Assembly (NCBI GenBank): GCA_902763865.1
Contig: CACWTR010000004.1
Coordinates: 21,946-85,945, forward strand
Direction: 5' to 3'
DNA from: an uncultured Bacteroidales bacterium
GTDB taxonomy: Bacteria; Bacteroidota; Bacteroidia; Bacteroidales; Bacteroidaceae
DNA length: 64,000 nucleotides
A program made the position numbers and the translations under genes. Within the stretch, counting starts at the first letter, position 1, and every line of letters begins with the position of its first letter. Shown here in pieces: positions 53,030-62,186 of this stretch. The notes under the pieces are model-generated. The model was not told the DNA's origin, did no database searches, and worked only from the letters and a program-made list of their open reading frames with translations.

Positions 53030-55354
53030 TCAGTCGCTCAGTGAGTACGGCTTACCGGATGTGACGCATCGTTTCTTGTTGGGTGTGCCGCTCATGATGA
53101 ATTCGAGCGTGCCGCCTTTCATGATGTCGGAATGCGTCAGATAGAGCTTATCGTATGGTTGTCCGTTTAGTCGGACCTCCTTTACGTATCGTTTCTTGTC
53201 GCTGACTCCGGGAGCCTTGATGAAGAATACCTTTCCACCGGGGAGGGTCAGCTTGCAGCTTGGCACATAAGGAGCTCCCAGCACATACTGGTCGCTTCCG
53301 GGACAAACGGGATAGAAGCCCATTGCCGTAAAGATGTACCACGCAGACATCTGACCGCAGTCGTCATTTCCGTGCAGTCCGTCGATGTTGTTGACGTACA
53401 TGCGGTTCATTATTTCCCGAAGCCAATACTGAGCTTTCCAGGGTTGAGATGTCCAGGCGTAGAGGTAGGGAATGTGGTGGCTGGGTTCGTTGCCATGAAC
53501 GTAGCCGCCCAACAGACATTCTTCCTCGATGTCTTCATTATCGGCGTAGTATTTCTTGTCGAGTGGTTCGGCAAAGAGGTTGTCCAGCCTTTCAATGAAC
53601 TTTTTGTCCCCGCCGAAGCACTCAATCATGCCCTTCACGTCGTGGGGGACATGGAAGGAGTAGTTGACTGAGTTGCCCTCGATGAAGCCTTCTCCGTATG
53701 TCTGTAGGGGCGAGAAGTCTTTCTTCCAGCTGCCGTCCTTGTATTTAGGTTCAGCCAGTCCAAGTTCCGGATTGAACACATTCTTATAATAGAAGGCACG
53801 CTTCTTGAATGTCTCGGCCATCTCGTTGTCGCCTGCATCGAGTGCAGCCTGATAGATGGTCCAGTCGTCGTAGGCATACTCAAGGGTATTGCTCGCACTT
53901 GTTCCGCAACGGTCGTAGGGCACATAGCCGTACTGCATGTAGTCGGTCAGTCCTTCCATCCATTTTGATGTCGCAGTTGATTTCATTGCTTCAAGCATCG
54001 CTTTCTTGTCTTTGATGCCAAGCTTTTTTGCAACATCAGAGAGGACGGCCACTGCATGATAGCCGCTCATGCACCAGCCTTCGTTAGCCATCAGGTACCA
54101 GACGGGCAGGAGATGGAGCGCACTTTGCTGCTGGATGCGAATCATGCTTTCTGCCATGTCAGCACCCTGTCGTGGCTTGATGAGGTTGAGCAGGGGATGC
54201 TCAGCCCGATACGTGTCCCACAGGGAGAAGATGGTGTAGTTTGTGAAGCCGTCAGCCTGATGGATTTCCATATCGTTGCCTCGGTATTTGCCATCAACGT
54301 CCATATAAACCGAGGGATTAATCATGGTGTGGTAGAGCGAGGTGTAGAAGAGCGCTTTCTGGTCATCGGTGCCTTCTATCTCGAGCCCTGTCAGTTCCTT
54401 AACCCACTGCTCCGTGGCGCGTTCATGTACCTGCTCGAAGCTGAGGCCAGCTGCTTCTGCACGCAGGTTAGCCAATGCTCCGCTCTGGCTGACAGCAGAG
54501 AGTGCGACCTTGATTGTCAGTTGCCGGCTTGCGGGAAGCTTGGTCTGGAAGTAGGCAGCAATCTCACGTCCGGCCATGTCGGGGAAGTTGTGGTGAATGT
54601 CGTTCTTGCGCCAGAATCCCGAATACTTCATTCGCTGGTTGTCCTTGTAGCCATACTGCAGGATTGGTTCGGAAAGCGAGATGGCGAAGTAGGTATAGTT
54701 CTGGCGTGCCCAGCCGTTGGTGATGCGATAGCCGGTCAGAAGTGTATCGTTCTCAACCCGCAGGTAGGACCAAAGTGTTTTGCCTTCGTAGTTATAGATG
54801 CCGTGTCCGAGGTCCAAGATGAACTGTGCCTGCTCTGAAGGAAAGGTGTAGCGGTGCACTCCGACGCGCTGAGTCGTAGTGAGTTGTGCCAGGATGCCGT
54901 AGTCCTGCAGCTTGACCTCATAGTAGCCTGGCGTGCACTTCTCCGTGTCGTGGGAGAAACGCGAGCGGTATCCGCTTTCCGGATTGTCTGCTGTGCCGGG
55001 ATTGGTGTGGATGGGGCCAGTCGTAGGCATGATGAGTATGTCGCCCAGGTCGCTGTGTCCGGTGCCGCTGAGGTGCGTGTGACTGAAGCCCACGATGGTC
55101 TTGTCGCAATGCTGATAGCCGGCACAGTACTCATACACCTTGCCTTGATACCTGCCATCGACGTTGTGGGGAATGGTGTCAGTCTCGGGACTCAGCTGTA
55201 CGATGCCGAATGGGACGCAGGCCCCCGGGAATGTGTGGCCCATTCCGTTTGTGCCGATGATGGGGTTGACATACTCGATGATACCTTTGTCCGAGGCGGA
55301 CAGGCTGAGGGTCAATGCCAAGAGGGGGATTAAGGTGTAGTTCCTGGGGTTCAT
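53030..55354 (-). CDS. GH92 alpha-mannosidase, exported
   Basis: A 774-residue enzyme with a signal peptide (MNPRNYTLIPLLALTLSLSA). GH92 motifs run in order: YVNPIIGTNGMGHTFPGACVPFG, FSHTHLSGTGHSDLGD, a middle domain with NGWARQNYTYFAISLS, HPLLNLIKPRQGADMAESM, then HGNEPSHHIPYLYAWTSQPWK and GNDDCGQMSAWYIFTAMGFYPVCPG. Catalysis in this calcium-dependent family uses acidic residues in those last motifs. It trims alpha-mannose (often 1,2- or 1,3-linked) from N-glycans or yeast mannan. It precedes the fasciclin gene. Confidence 0.96.
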   Translation of the reverse strand: MNPRNYTLIPLLALTLSLSASDKGIIEYVNPIIGTNGMGHTFPGACVPFGIVQLSPETDTIPHNVDGRYQGKVYEYCAGYQHCDKTIVGFSHTHLSGTGHSDLGDILIMPTTGPIHTNPGTADNPESGYRSRFSHDTEKCTPGYYEVKLQDYGILAQLTTTQRVGVHRYTFPSEQAQFILDLGHGIYNYEGKTLWSYLRVENDTLLTGYRITNGWARQNYTYFAISLSEPILQYGYKDNQRMKYSGFWRKNDIHHNFPDMAGREIAAYFQTKLPASRQLTIKVALSAVSQSGALANLRAEAAGLSFEQVHERATEQWVKELTGLEIEGTDDQKALFYTSLYHTMINPSVYMDVDGKYRGNDMEIHQADGFTNYTIFSLWDTYRAEHPLLNLIKPRQGADMAESMIRIQQQSALHLLPVWYLMANEGWCMSGYHAVAVLSDVAKKLGIKDKKAMLEAMKSTATSKWMEGLTDYMQYGYVPYDRCGTSASNTLEYAYDDWTIYQAALDAGDNEMAETFKKRAFYYKNVFNPELGLAEPKYKDGSWKKDFSPLQTYGEGFIEGNSVNYSFHVPHDVKGMIECFGGDKKFIERLDNLFAEPLDKKYYADNEDIEEECLLGGYVHGNEPSHHIPYLYAWTSQPWKAQYWLREIMNRMYVNNIDGLHGNDDCGQMSAWYIFTAMGFYPVCPGSDQYVLGAPYVPSCKLTLPGGKVFFIKAPGVSDKKRYVKEVRLNGQPYDKLYLTHSDIMKGGTLEFIMSGTPNKKRCVTSGKPYSLSD

Positions 55355-55380
55355 GAATGGGCTTGTTGATGTTCAAAATA

Positions 55381-55411
55381 GAAAAACCTCCCTTTATGGG
55401 GGAGGTTTTTC
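55381..55411. terminator. Hairpin terminator between GH92 and HU genes
   Basis: GAAAAACCTCCC (55381-55392) pairs exactly with GGGAGGTTTTTC (55400-55411), flanked by A- and T-runs on both sides. It lies downstream of the HU stop at 55459 on the minus strand. CTCCCC...GGGGGGAG follows at about 55411-55446 and resembles the cassette at 49134. Confidence 0.7.
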
Positions 55412-55458
55412 TCCCCTTCTCCTCAATATATGGTGGTTTGGGGGGAGTCTATGTGTTC

Positions 55459-55737
55459 TTATGCCTTAGCTACGGCTTCCATGAAGTCCTTGCAGGGCTT
55501 GAAGTATGGGATGTCGTGAGCGGGGATAATCATCGTGGTGTTCTTTGAGATATTGCGTGCGGTCTTCTGGGCACGGTGCTTGAGGGTCCAAGTTCCCCAT
55601 CCGCGGATAAAGACACTTTCCTTGTTGATGAGTGATTCTTTCAGAGTGTCGATCACACCTTCTACAGCAGCCATTGCTGTGGGCTGGTCAATGCCTGTCT
55701 TCTCGGCTACAGCTTTTGCTAATTCAATCTTTGTCAT
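55459..55737 (-). CDS. HU-family DNA-binding protein
   Basis: A 92-residue nucleoid protein. MTKIELAKAVAEKTGIDQPTAMAAVEGVIDTLKESLINKESVFIRGWGTW is the dimer helix pair and beta-saddle start. RAQKTARNISKNTTMIIPAHDIPYFKPCKDFMEAV carries the DNA-binding arms with the conserved Pro and Phe. It binds and bends DNA as a dimer. A promoter-like box stands at 55787-55818. Confidence 0.94.
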   Translation of the reverse strand: MTKIELAKAVAEKTGIDQPTAMAAVEGVIDTLKESLINKESVFIRGWGTWTLKHRAQKTARNISKNTTMIIPAHDIPYFKPCKDFMEAVAKA

Positions 55738-55786
55738 ATTAGGTTTGATTTTATATGTTTGTTTAACTGTCTTCTGAAAACTGCTA

Positions 55787-55818
55787 CAAAATTACATAAA
55801 TTATAATGTTCAAGCAAG
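55787..55818 (-). promoter_or_regulatory. Promoter-like sequence of the HU gene
   Basis: On the minus strand: CTTG (55818-55815), 20 bases, TAATTTTG (55794-55787), about 50 bases before the ATG at 55737. Confidence 0.55.
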
Positions 55819-55889
55819 TGTTGAGAACATTTTTTTCCTTAAATGTTGTCTGACGAGCAAAATATACCTTATATATATAAGTTTTTAGT

Positions 55890-57269
55890 CTAAGCGAACA
55901 GTTCTCTTACGGCTTCGACGACGCGACGGACGGGCACCAGTGCTATCTTGTATTGTTTCGGGTTAAGGCCGTTCATGTTGTGGGAGGGGATGAGAATGCG
56001 GCGGAATCCAAGCTTCTGTGCTTCGGCGATGCGTTGCTCGATGCGTGCCACGGGACGTATCTCGCCGCTCAGTCCCACTTCTCCTGCCATGCAGACATCG
56101 CCTTCGATGGGCATGTCGCCGTTGCTCGAGAGAACTGCTGCCACTACGCTCAGGTCGATGGCGGGGTCCGTGACGCGCAGTCCGCCGGCAATGTTGAGGA
56201 ACACGTCCTTCTGGGCGAGTTTGAAGCCGACTCTTTTCTCCAGGACGGCCAGGAGCATGTTCAGCCGTCGTCCGTCGAAGCCTGTCGTGCTGCGTTGTGC
56301 TGTGCCGTAGGCGGCAGTGCTGACAAGGGCCTGGGTCTCGATGAGGAAGGGTCGGACGCCTTCTACGGAGCAGGATATTGCCACACCGGACAGTCCTTCG
56401 CGGTTGTCGGTCAGCAGCAGTTCGCTGGGGTTGCTCACCTGCCGGAGCCCATCGTGCCGCATCTCGTAGATACCCAGTTCGCTGGTGCTCCCGAAACGGT
56501 TCTTGATGCTGCGCAGGATGCGGTAGAGGTGGTGTTGGTCTCCTTCAAACTGCAGGACGACATCGACGATGTGTTCCAGCACTTTCGGTCCGGCCAGGGC
56601 ACCGTCCTTGTTGATGTGTCCGATGAGGAGCACGGACGGTCCTCCGCTCTTGGCATACCTGAGCAGCGATGCGGCACATTCCCTGATTTGTGCCAATGAG
56701 CCTGCCGACGATTCTACCGTCTCTGTCTGGATGGTTTGTATGGAGTCGATGACGACGAGGTCGGGTTGCATCTCTTCGATGTGGCGGAAGATTTGTTCGA
56801 GCGATGTCTCGCAGAGCACGAACAGCCCGTCGTTTGCGGGGCCAAGACGGTCTGCCCTGAGTTTTATCTGCCGGGCACTCTCTTCTCCGCTGACATAGAG
56901 GATGCGTCTGTCCTGCAGTCGCAATACGGTCTGGAGTGTCAGTGTGCTCTTGCCGATGCCCGGTTCTCCGCCCAGCAGCACCAGACTGCCCGGCACCATG
57001 CCGCCGCCAAGCACGCGGTTCAGCTCTTCGTCGCCCATGTCCATCCGGGGCTCGTCGTCGGCCTTTATCTCGTGCAGCCGCCTTACGCCGGAGCTTTCGC
57101 CCGTAGGGAACGGACGTGCAGCGTCCTTCCCCTTCAGGGAGGTTTTCTGCGGCGACACCTTGAACTCCTTCATCGAGTCCCAGCGTCCGCAGGCAGGGCA
57201 CTTGCCCATCCACTTCACGCTTTCCTGTCCGCAGTATTCGCAGACATATACTGTCTTTTCCTTAGCCAT
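55890..57269 (-). CDS. radA: DNA repair protein RadA
   Basis: A 459-residue RecA-like ATPase that drives branch migration during recombination. The N-terminal zinc finger is CEYCGQESVKWMGKCPAC (about 10-27). Walker A is LGGEPGIGKSTL (about 98-109), then VSGEESARQIKLRADRLG, Walker B LVVIDSIQT and the RadA-specific KNRFGST (about 260). A Lon-protease-like domain without protease activity closes it (GLRVTDPAIDLSVVAAVLSS, EVGLSGEIRPV). Its start overlaps the end of tex by 8 bases. Confidence 0.97.
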   Translation of the reverse strand: MAKEKTVYVCEYCGQESVKWMGKCPACGRWDSMKEFKVSPQKTSLKGKDAARPFPTGESSGVRRLHEIKADDEPRMDMGDEELNRVLGGGMVPGSLVLLGGEPGIGKSTLTLQTVLRLQDRRILYVSGEESARQIKLRADRLGPANDGLFVLCETSLEQIFRHIEEMQPDLVVIDSIQTIQTETVESSAGSLAQIRECAASLLRYAKSGGPSVLLIGHINKDGALAGPKVLEHIVDVVLQFEGDQHHLYRILRSIKNRFGSTSELGIYEMRHDGLRQVSNPSELLLTDNREGLSGVAISCSVEGVRPFLIETQALVSTAAYGTAQRSTTGFDGRRLNMLLAVLEKRVGFKLAQKDVFLNIAGGLRVTDPAIDLSVVAAVLSSNGDMPIEGDVCMAGEVGLSGEIRPVARIEQRIAEAQKLGFRRILIPSHNMNGLNPKQYKIALVPVRRVVEAVRELFA

Positions 57270-59406
57270 TCTTCTTCATGCTTAGGGATATTCTTTGTCT
57301 TTGCAGGTCTATGCCGACGACGCGGACCATGACTTGCTGGCCGATGCTGAGTATGGTGGTGGGGTCCTTTACGAAGCGGTCGGCCATCTGCGAGACGTGG
57401 ACCAGTCCCTTCGTGTGTACGCCGATGTCAACGAAAGCTCCGAAGTTGGTGATGTTCGTCACGATGCCGGGCAGCAGCTGTCCTTCCCGCAGGTCGGCTA
57501 TGTCGTGGACCGTCTCGTCGAAGGCGAAGGCTTTGAGTGGCTGCCGTGGGTCGAGTCCGGGTTTGTCCAGCTCGGTCATGATGTCTTGCAGGGTAGGGAG
57601 CCCCACGTCCTTGCTGACGTATCGCTCTATGTCTATCTTGTCGCGAAGGGATTTGTCGGCCATCAGTTGTTCGACGGTGCATTTCTGGTCCCGTGCCATC
57701 TGTTCGACCAGCTCGTATCGTTCCGGATGTACGGCGCTGTTGTCGAGTGGTTCGTCGCCGCCCTTGATGCGGAGGAAGCCAGCCGACTGCTCGAATGCCT
57801 TTGCTCCGAGGCGCGGCACCTTCATCAGCTCGCGCCTTGAGCGGAACGGTCCGTTCTCTCTCCTGTAGCGGACGATGTTCTGTGCCAGCGAGGGGCCGAG
57901 TCCGCTGACGTAGGTAAGCAGCCACTGGCTGGCCGTGTTGAGGTTCACCCCGACGCGGTTCACGCAGCTGACGACTGTCTCTTCGAGGCTCTTGCGCAGG
58001 GCAGTCTGGTTGACGTCCTTCTGGTATTGTCCCACTCCGATGCTCGACGGGTCAATCTTGACCAGCTCTGCCAGGGGGTCCATCAGTCGGCGTCCGATGC
58101 TGACGGCTCCCCTGACCGTTACGTCCTCGTCGGGGAACTCCTGGCGACCGATGTCGCTTGCGCTGTATATGCTTGCGCCGTCCTCGCTGACGCTATAGAT
58201 TTCCACGCCCTGTGGCAGGTCGAGGTGACGGACGAAGTCTTCCGTTTCGCGTCCTGCCGTGCCGTTGCCTATGCTGATGGCCTGTACGCCATACTTCTCC
58301 ACGAGGTTTTGCAGGGTTTGCATTGCCCTGATGCGCTCGGCCCGGGGAGGGTGTGGAAAGATGACGTCGTGGTGCAGCAGGTTGCCTTCCGCGTCCAGGC
58401 AGACGACCTTGCAGCCGGTGCGAAAGCCCGGGTCGATGGCCATTACGCGTTTCTGTCCGAGGGGCGATGCCATCAGGAGCTGTTCCAGGTTGCGGACGAA
58501 GATGCGGATGGCTTCTTCGTCGGCTTTCTGCTTCGAGGCTGTTGCGAACTCGCTGGAAATGCTTGGTTCCAGCAAACGTTTGTAGCCGTCCTCCACTGCT
58601 TCCCTTACGGCCTGGCTGCTCTCGCTGCCGCCGCGGACGAACTGTCGGGCGATGCGCTCCAGGGCCGGCTCGTCCTCCACGCAGATGGCAACGCGCAGTA
58701 TGCCTTCCGCCTCGCCTCGGCGCATGGCCAGCAGGCGGTGGCTTGAGCAGCGCTTCAGCGGCTCTTCCCATTCGAAGTAGTCGCGATAGTTCTGCCCTTC
58801 GGCATCCTTGCCCCGGATGACTTTGCTGCGTATGGTGGCATGTATGGAAAAGGTGGTGCGCAGTGTCTGGCGGGCTCTTTCGTCCTCGCTCACGCGTTCT
58901 GCGATGATGTCCTTTGCCCCCTGCAGGGACCCCTCGGCGTCGTCTTTCAGAGGGGATAGCTTTGCTATGAGAGCCTTGAGCGGAGTGTTCGTCTGCCGCA
59001 TGATGGCATCGGCGAGGGGTTCCAGCCCTGCCTCGCGAGCCACTTGTGCACGGGTGCGCCGTTTCTGTTTGTAGGGCAGGTAGATGTCCTCCAGTGTGGT
59101 CTTGTCCCAGCAGTCCCCGATGCGGGTCCGAAGCTCGGGAGTAAGTTTGTCCTGCCCTTCAATGGCGGAGAGGATGAACTCCTTGCGGTGCATCAGCTCC
59201 GTGACGTCCTCCAGCTCGGAGGCTACACGGGCCACCTCCACATCGGTCATTCCGCCTGTCGCCTCCTTGCGGTAGCGGCTGATGAAGGGCACCGTTGCCC
59301 CGTCCTGCAGCAGGTCAACGACCTGCCTCACGTATTTTTCCTTGAGCCCCGAGCGCTGTGCTATCAGCTGGCTTTGCAAGGCCAGGGTTTCTTCGTCTGT
59401 AGTCAT
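57262..59406 (-). CDS. Tex-family transcription accessory protein
   Basis: About 714 residues. The ATG at 59406 (MTTDEETLALQSQL) is used; a frame open from 59694 would pass through the promoter. The order is N-terminal helical domain (RKEATGGMTDVEVARV), YqgF-like RNase H domain (VMAIDPGFRTGCKVVCLD about 330-347), two helix-hairpin-helix motifs (NTASQWLLTYVSGLGPSLAQNIV) and a C-terminal S1 RNA-binding domain (GQLLPGIVTNITNFGAFVDIGVHTKGLVHVSQMADRFVKDP). Tex binds nucleic acids and affects transcription and stress survival. It overlaps radA by 8 bases, so the two are co-transcribed. Confidence 0.95.
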   Translation of the reverse strand: MTTDEETLALQSQLIAQRSGLKEKYVRQVVDLLQDGATVPFISRYRKEATGGMTDVEVARVASELEDVTELMHRKEFILSAIEGQDKLTPELRTRIGDCWDKTTLEDIYLPYKQKRRTRAQVAREAGLEPLADAIMRQTNTPLKALIAKLSPLKDDAEGSLQGAKDIIAERVSEDERARQTLRTTFSIHATIRSKVIRGKDAEGQNYRDYFEWEEPLKRCSSHRLLAMRRGEAEGILRVAICVEDEPALERIARQFVRGGSESSQAVREAVEDGYKRLLEPSISSEFATASKQKADEEAIRIFVRNLEQLLMASPLGQKRVMAIDPGFRTGCKVVCLDAEGNLLHHDVIFPHPPRAERIRAMQTLQNLVEKYGVQAISIGNGTAGRETEDFVRHLDLPQGVEIYSVSEDGASIYSASDIGRQEFPDEDVTVRGAVSIGRRLMDPLAELVKIDPSSIGVGQYQKDVNQTALRKSLEETVVSCVNRVGVNLNTASQWLLTYVSGLGPSLAQNIVRYRRENGPFRSRRELMKVPRLGAKAFEQSAGFLRIKGGDEPLDNSAVHPERYELVEQMARDQKCTVEQLMADKSLRDKIDIERYVSKDVGLPTLQDIMTELDKPGLDPRQPLKAFAFDETVHDIADLREGQLLPGIVTNITNFGAFVDIGVHTKGLVHVSQMADRFVKDPTTILSIGQQVMVRVVGIDLQRQRISLSMKKNG

Positions 59407-59429
59407 GGCTGTGTCTGTTGTTGCGTCTG

Positions 59430-59461
59430 CAAAGATACGAAGAATAACATTAAAATCCAAA
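59430..59461 (-). promoter_or_regulatory. Bacteroidetes-type promoter for tex-radA
   Basis: On the minus strand: TTTG (59461-59458), 20 bases, TATCTTTG (59437-59430). Transcript start would be about 20 bases before the ATG at 59406. Confidence 0.7.
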
Positions 59462-59553
59462 TCTCTGCCCGATTTATGCTGCAACGAATGGAGAAATTCG
59501 GCATCATGCCAATTTTTCAGGTCCGGTATGCCTTCGGAGTGAAATTTTAATCG

Positions 59554-59561
59554 TATATTTG
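59554..59561 (+). promoter_or_regulatory. -7 box of the polysaccharide lyase gene
   Basis: TATATTTG, 50 bases before the ATG at 59612. The -33 region shows no good TTTG, which may mean regulated or activator-dependent transcription, but that is a guess. Confidence 0.45.
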
Positions 59562-59611
59562 CGGTAGGAAACCTCAAGTTTGAAACAAAGTACACATTAT
59601 ATACTCCTATC

Positions 59612-61534
59612 ATGAAACGTCTGAATCTCTCCGCCGGTTTGTTTTGTACGGCCCTTACTATATTGTTGATTGCCAGTCTTTCCTCGGCGCCCATCCGGGC
59701 TCAGGAACGTGGATTCGTCCATCCCGGCGGGTTATACACGCAGGAGGACTTTGACCGCGTGAAGGCGCAGATTGCAGAGAAGAACCAGACGGTGCTGAAG
59801 GCCTGGAACATGCTGAAGACGGCTGAGTACGCACAGAGCAGCGTGCAGACCAGCCCGGTGGAAACCATCGTCCGCGGCGGTTCCGGCGAGAACTACATGA
59901 ATGCGGCCCGCGGAGCTGCAATGGCTTTCCAGAATGCTCTGCGGTGGAAGCTGGGCGGCTCTGCTGCCAACGCGAGGGCTGCCGTCCGCATCCTCATGGC
60001 CTGGGCCAACAAGACGACGGCTATCAGCGGCAACAGCGACCAGTGCCTGGCTGTGGGACTCTACGGATACCAGTTCGCTCAGGCTGCGGAAATCATGCGC
60101 GACTACGAGGGCTGGAGCCAGGAGAGCTTCGAGAAGTTCCGCCAGTGGATGCTCGGCCTGTGGTACCCGAAAGCCATACAGTTCCTGCGGCAACGCAACG
60201 GCACATGGGAGAACAGCGGCAAGTGGTGGAAAGCCCCCGGCCACTACTGGTCGAACTGGGGACTTTGCAATGCGCTGTGCGTAATGTCGATAGGCATCCT
60301 TGCCGACGATGTCGAGATTTACAACCAGGGTGTCTCGTTCATCAAGTACGACCAGACCGGCAACTATGCCGGGCCGCCTGTCATGCACGACGTGACGGGC
60401 CACGACGGTTTCTCCGGCAAGGCTATCTGGAACGACGGCTTGACTGAGTTCTGGGGCAACCTGATTGTGACTACTGCGGAAAGCGCCCTGGAAACCGGCG
60501 CTTACGGACAGCTCGGACAGATGAACGAGAGCGGACGCGACACGGGTCATTCTGCAATGGCCCTCGGGCTGGCTGTGGATATTGCGAAGATAGCATATAA
60601 TCAGGGCGACGACCTCTTTGCCTACATGGGCCATCGCCTGGCTGCCGGCATCGAGTACGTGGCGGCGCAGACGCAAAGCGTAGCGGGGCTGCCCTGGACT
60701 CCCTACCTTTACATCAGCAGCGGATATGCCTACTCCGACGGGCGTGCATGGCTCATGACGGAACCGGCCCTCGGCGCACAGATGCGTCCCTATTGGGGGA
60801 CGGTCATCGGAATGTACGAGGGAGTGAAGGGTGTGACAATGCCCTTCTCCGAGACAGCCTATGCACAAATGGGCATAGACGAAGGCGGCAAGGGTTCCAC
60901 CAGCGGCGGCTACGACCACCTGGGCTACTCCGTCCTCATGAATACACGCGAGCCGCAGCTCTGCCCCCCGGACAAGGTGCCTACCGAACTGACAGGACAG
61001 ATGGAGTACAGCGGCGGGCTGACGGCTGCGCTGATTCCAAGCATAGCAAACGAGAAGAAGCGTGGGCTCGTCACCGGCAAGACGACCTGCCACAACGAGC
61101 TTGGCGCTCTGGTCAACACCTACTCCACGAGCAAAAGCGCGGTACTGCCCGCAGGGAAGACGGTACGGCTCATCCCTCAGCTGCCGGAAGGCGAGGAGGA
61201 TACGGGACAGTGGCTCTGGAACACCGGAGAGACAACACGTGAGATTACCGTCGGCACAGGATGGAGCTACGTCTATCGCGTCACCTACACCAACAAGCAG
61301 GGCATCCGGAGCCGCCTGGCCTTCTTCATCGCCACTACCGACGAGGAAGAGCCCGTGGGAATCAGAACCATCGGACACGAAGCCGTGAAGGGGAAGAGAG
61401 CGGCGGAAACAGGAAGCATGCAGGATGCTGTCTATGACCTGCACGGCAGGCGGATAGCCCGTTCCCTGGCGGATGCCGTTCACGCGGGCAAGCACCGGCT
61501 GCTCGTTGTAGGAGGCAGGAAAGTGGCGTTGTGA
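59612..61534 (+). CDS. Exported alginate-lyase-fold polysaccharide lyase
   Basis: A 640-residue protein with a signal peptide (about 1-31, ending APIRAQ). Residues about 35-420 match the alpha/alpha-toroid 'alginate lyase' domain (PF05426 type): HPGGLYTQEDFDRVKAQI at the start, YMNAARGAAMAFQNALRWKL, ENSGKWWKAPGHYWSNWGLCNAL, and MNESGRDTGHSAMALGLAVDIAKIAY with the likely catalytic Asn/His/Tyr region. A beta-rich domain (about 480-570; PAGKTVRLIPQLPEGEEDTGQWLWNTGETTREI) follows, and the end (AVYDLHGRRIARS) resembles Por-type tails. Related lyases act on alginate, glucuronan or similar polyuronides; the substrate is not decided by motifs. Confidence 0.85.
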   Translation: MKRLNLSAGLFCTALTILLIASLSSAPIRAQERGFVHPGGLYTQEDFDRVKAQIAEKNQTVLKAWNMLKTAEYAQSSVQTSPVETIVRGGSGENYMNAARGAAMAFQNALRWKLGGSAANARAAVRILMAWANKTTAISGNSDQCLAVGLYGYQFAQAAEIMRDYEGWSQESFEKFRQWMLGLWYPKAIQFLRQRNGTWENSGKWWKAPGHYWSNWGLCNALCVMSIGILADDVEIYNQGVSFIKYDQTGNYAGPPVMHDVTGHDGFSGKAIWNDGLTEFWGNLIVTTAESALETGAYGQLGQMNESGRDTGHSAMALGLAVDIAKIAYNQGDDLFAYMGHRLAAGIEYVAAQTQSVAGLPWTPYLYISSGYAYSDGRAWLMTEPALGAQMRPYWGTVIGMYEGVKGVTMPFSETAYAQMGIDEGGKGSTSGGYDHLGYSVLMNTREPQLCPPDKVPTELTGQMEYSGGLTAALIPSIANEKKRGLVTGKTTCHNELGALVNTYSTSKSAVLPAGKTVRLIPQLPEGEEDTGQWLWNTGETTREITVGTGWSYVYRVTYTNKQGIRSRLAFFIATTDEEEPVGIRTIGHEAVKGKRAAETGSMQDAVYDLHGRRIARSLADAVHAGKHRLLVVGGRKVAL

Positions 61535-62076
61535 AGCCTCCGGAAGTCAGTTGCCAAAATGCAACCGTTCCGGACGGATTCCTTTCAAACTGTCAATTAT
61601 TGCACACTCCGAAAAACGTCGAAAACGGGGACTTTTCACGTCGTTTTTCCCGACACGACACGTTGCCGCGTCCGTAAGTTCACGACGTGTTGGCCAACGA
61701 CTCACGACGTATCCGGCAAGACGTCGTGTTGCTTCGGGTGGAACTTGACGGCGAAAAAGTGTGCAAAAACGGGCGAAAACCTCCCGGATTGCAATCTCCG
61801 TTTGCCAATCTCAAGCTCGTTTGTTGCGGAAAGAACAATGAAAAGAATCTGCAAGCCACTATGTCTTAAGTGATTGCAAATTTCCCTTCGGTTTGAGCGA
61901 TTTTTTCTGCTTAGGTGAGGAAAAGTGTGCCCGTACGCGAAAAAAACGATTCTGGAGCCTTTGACGAAAAATGACGTGTCAGCAAAACCACGATTTCGCT
62001 TTCATTTTGTCAGGAGTCGGACACGCCGAAGCAATACGAAAAAAGAAATTGTGTCAAAACACGGGAGATTGTTTCA
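61535..62076. other. Repeat-rich non-coding stretch after the lyase gene
   Basis: No gene supported. CACGACACGTTGCCG (61654-61668) faces CGGCAAGACGTCGTG (61714-61728) as an imperfect 15-bp inverted repeat. Between them TTGGCCAACGACTCACGACG repeats the TGGCCAAYGACTC motif of the terminator at 44900. Short open frames (up to 104 codons) cross these repeats and look random. Confidence 0.5.
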
Positions 62077-62163
62077 AACCACGAATTGCACGAATTACAC
62101 GAATTAATAATCAACTACCAACCAGCAGTTGAATAATTCGTGTAATTCGTGCAATTCGTGGTT
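62077..62163. repeat. 30-bp perfect inverted repeat made of ACGAATTnC 9-mers
   Basis: Arm 62077-62106 and arm 62134-62163 are exact reverse complements over 30 bases, with a 27-base loop that itself contains TCAACT and AGTTGA. Each arm is three 9-mers in tandem (ACGAATTGC, ACGAATTAC, ACGAATTA). It lies 24 bases beyond the efp stop. Confidence 0.9.
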
Positions 62164-62186
62164 AAATCATTCTATCGGTAGCGGAC

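Noticed and set aside
61559-61873. 104-codon plus-strand frame after the lyase gene
   Set aside because: It runs through inverted repeats, has no signal, domain or promoter, and its composition looks random.
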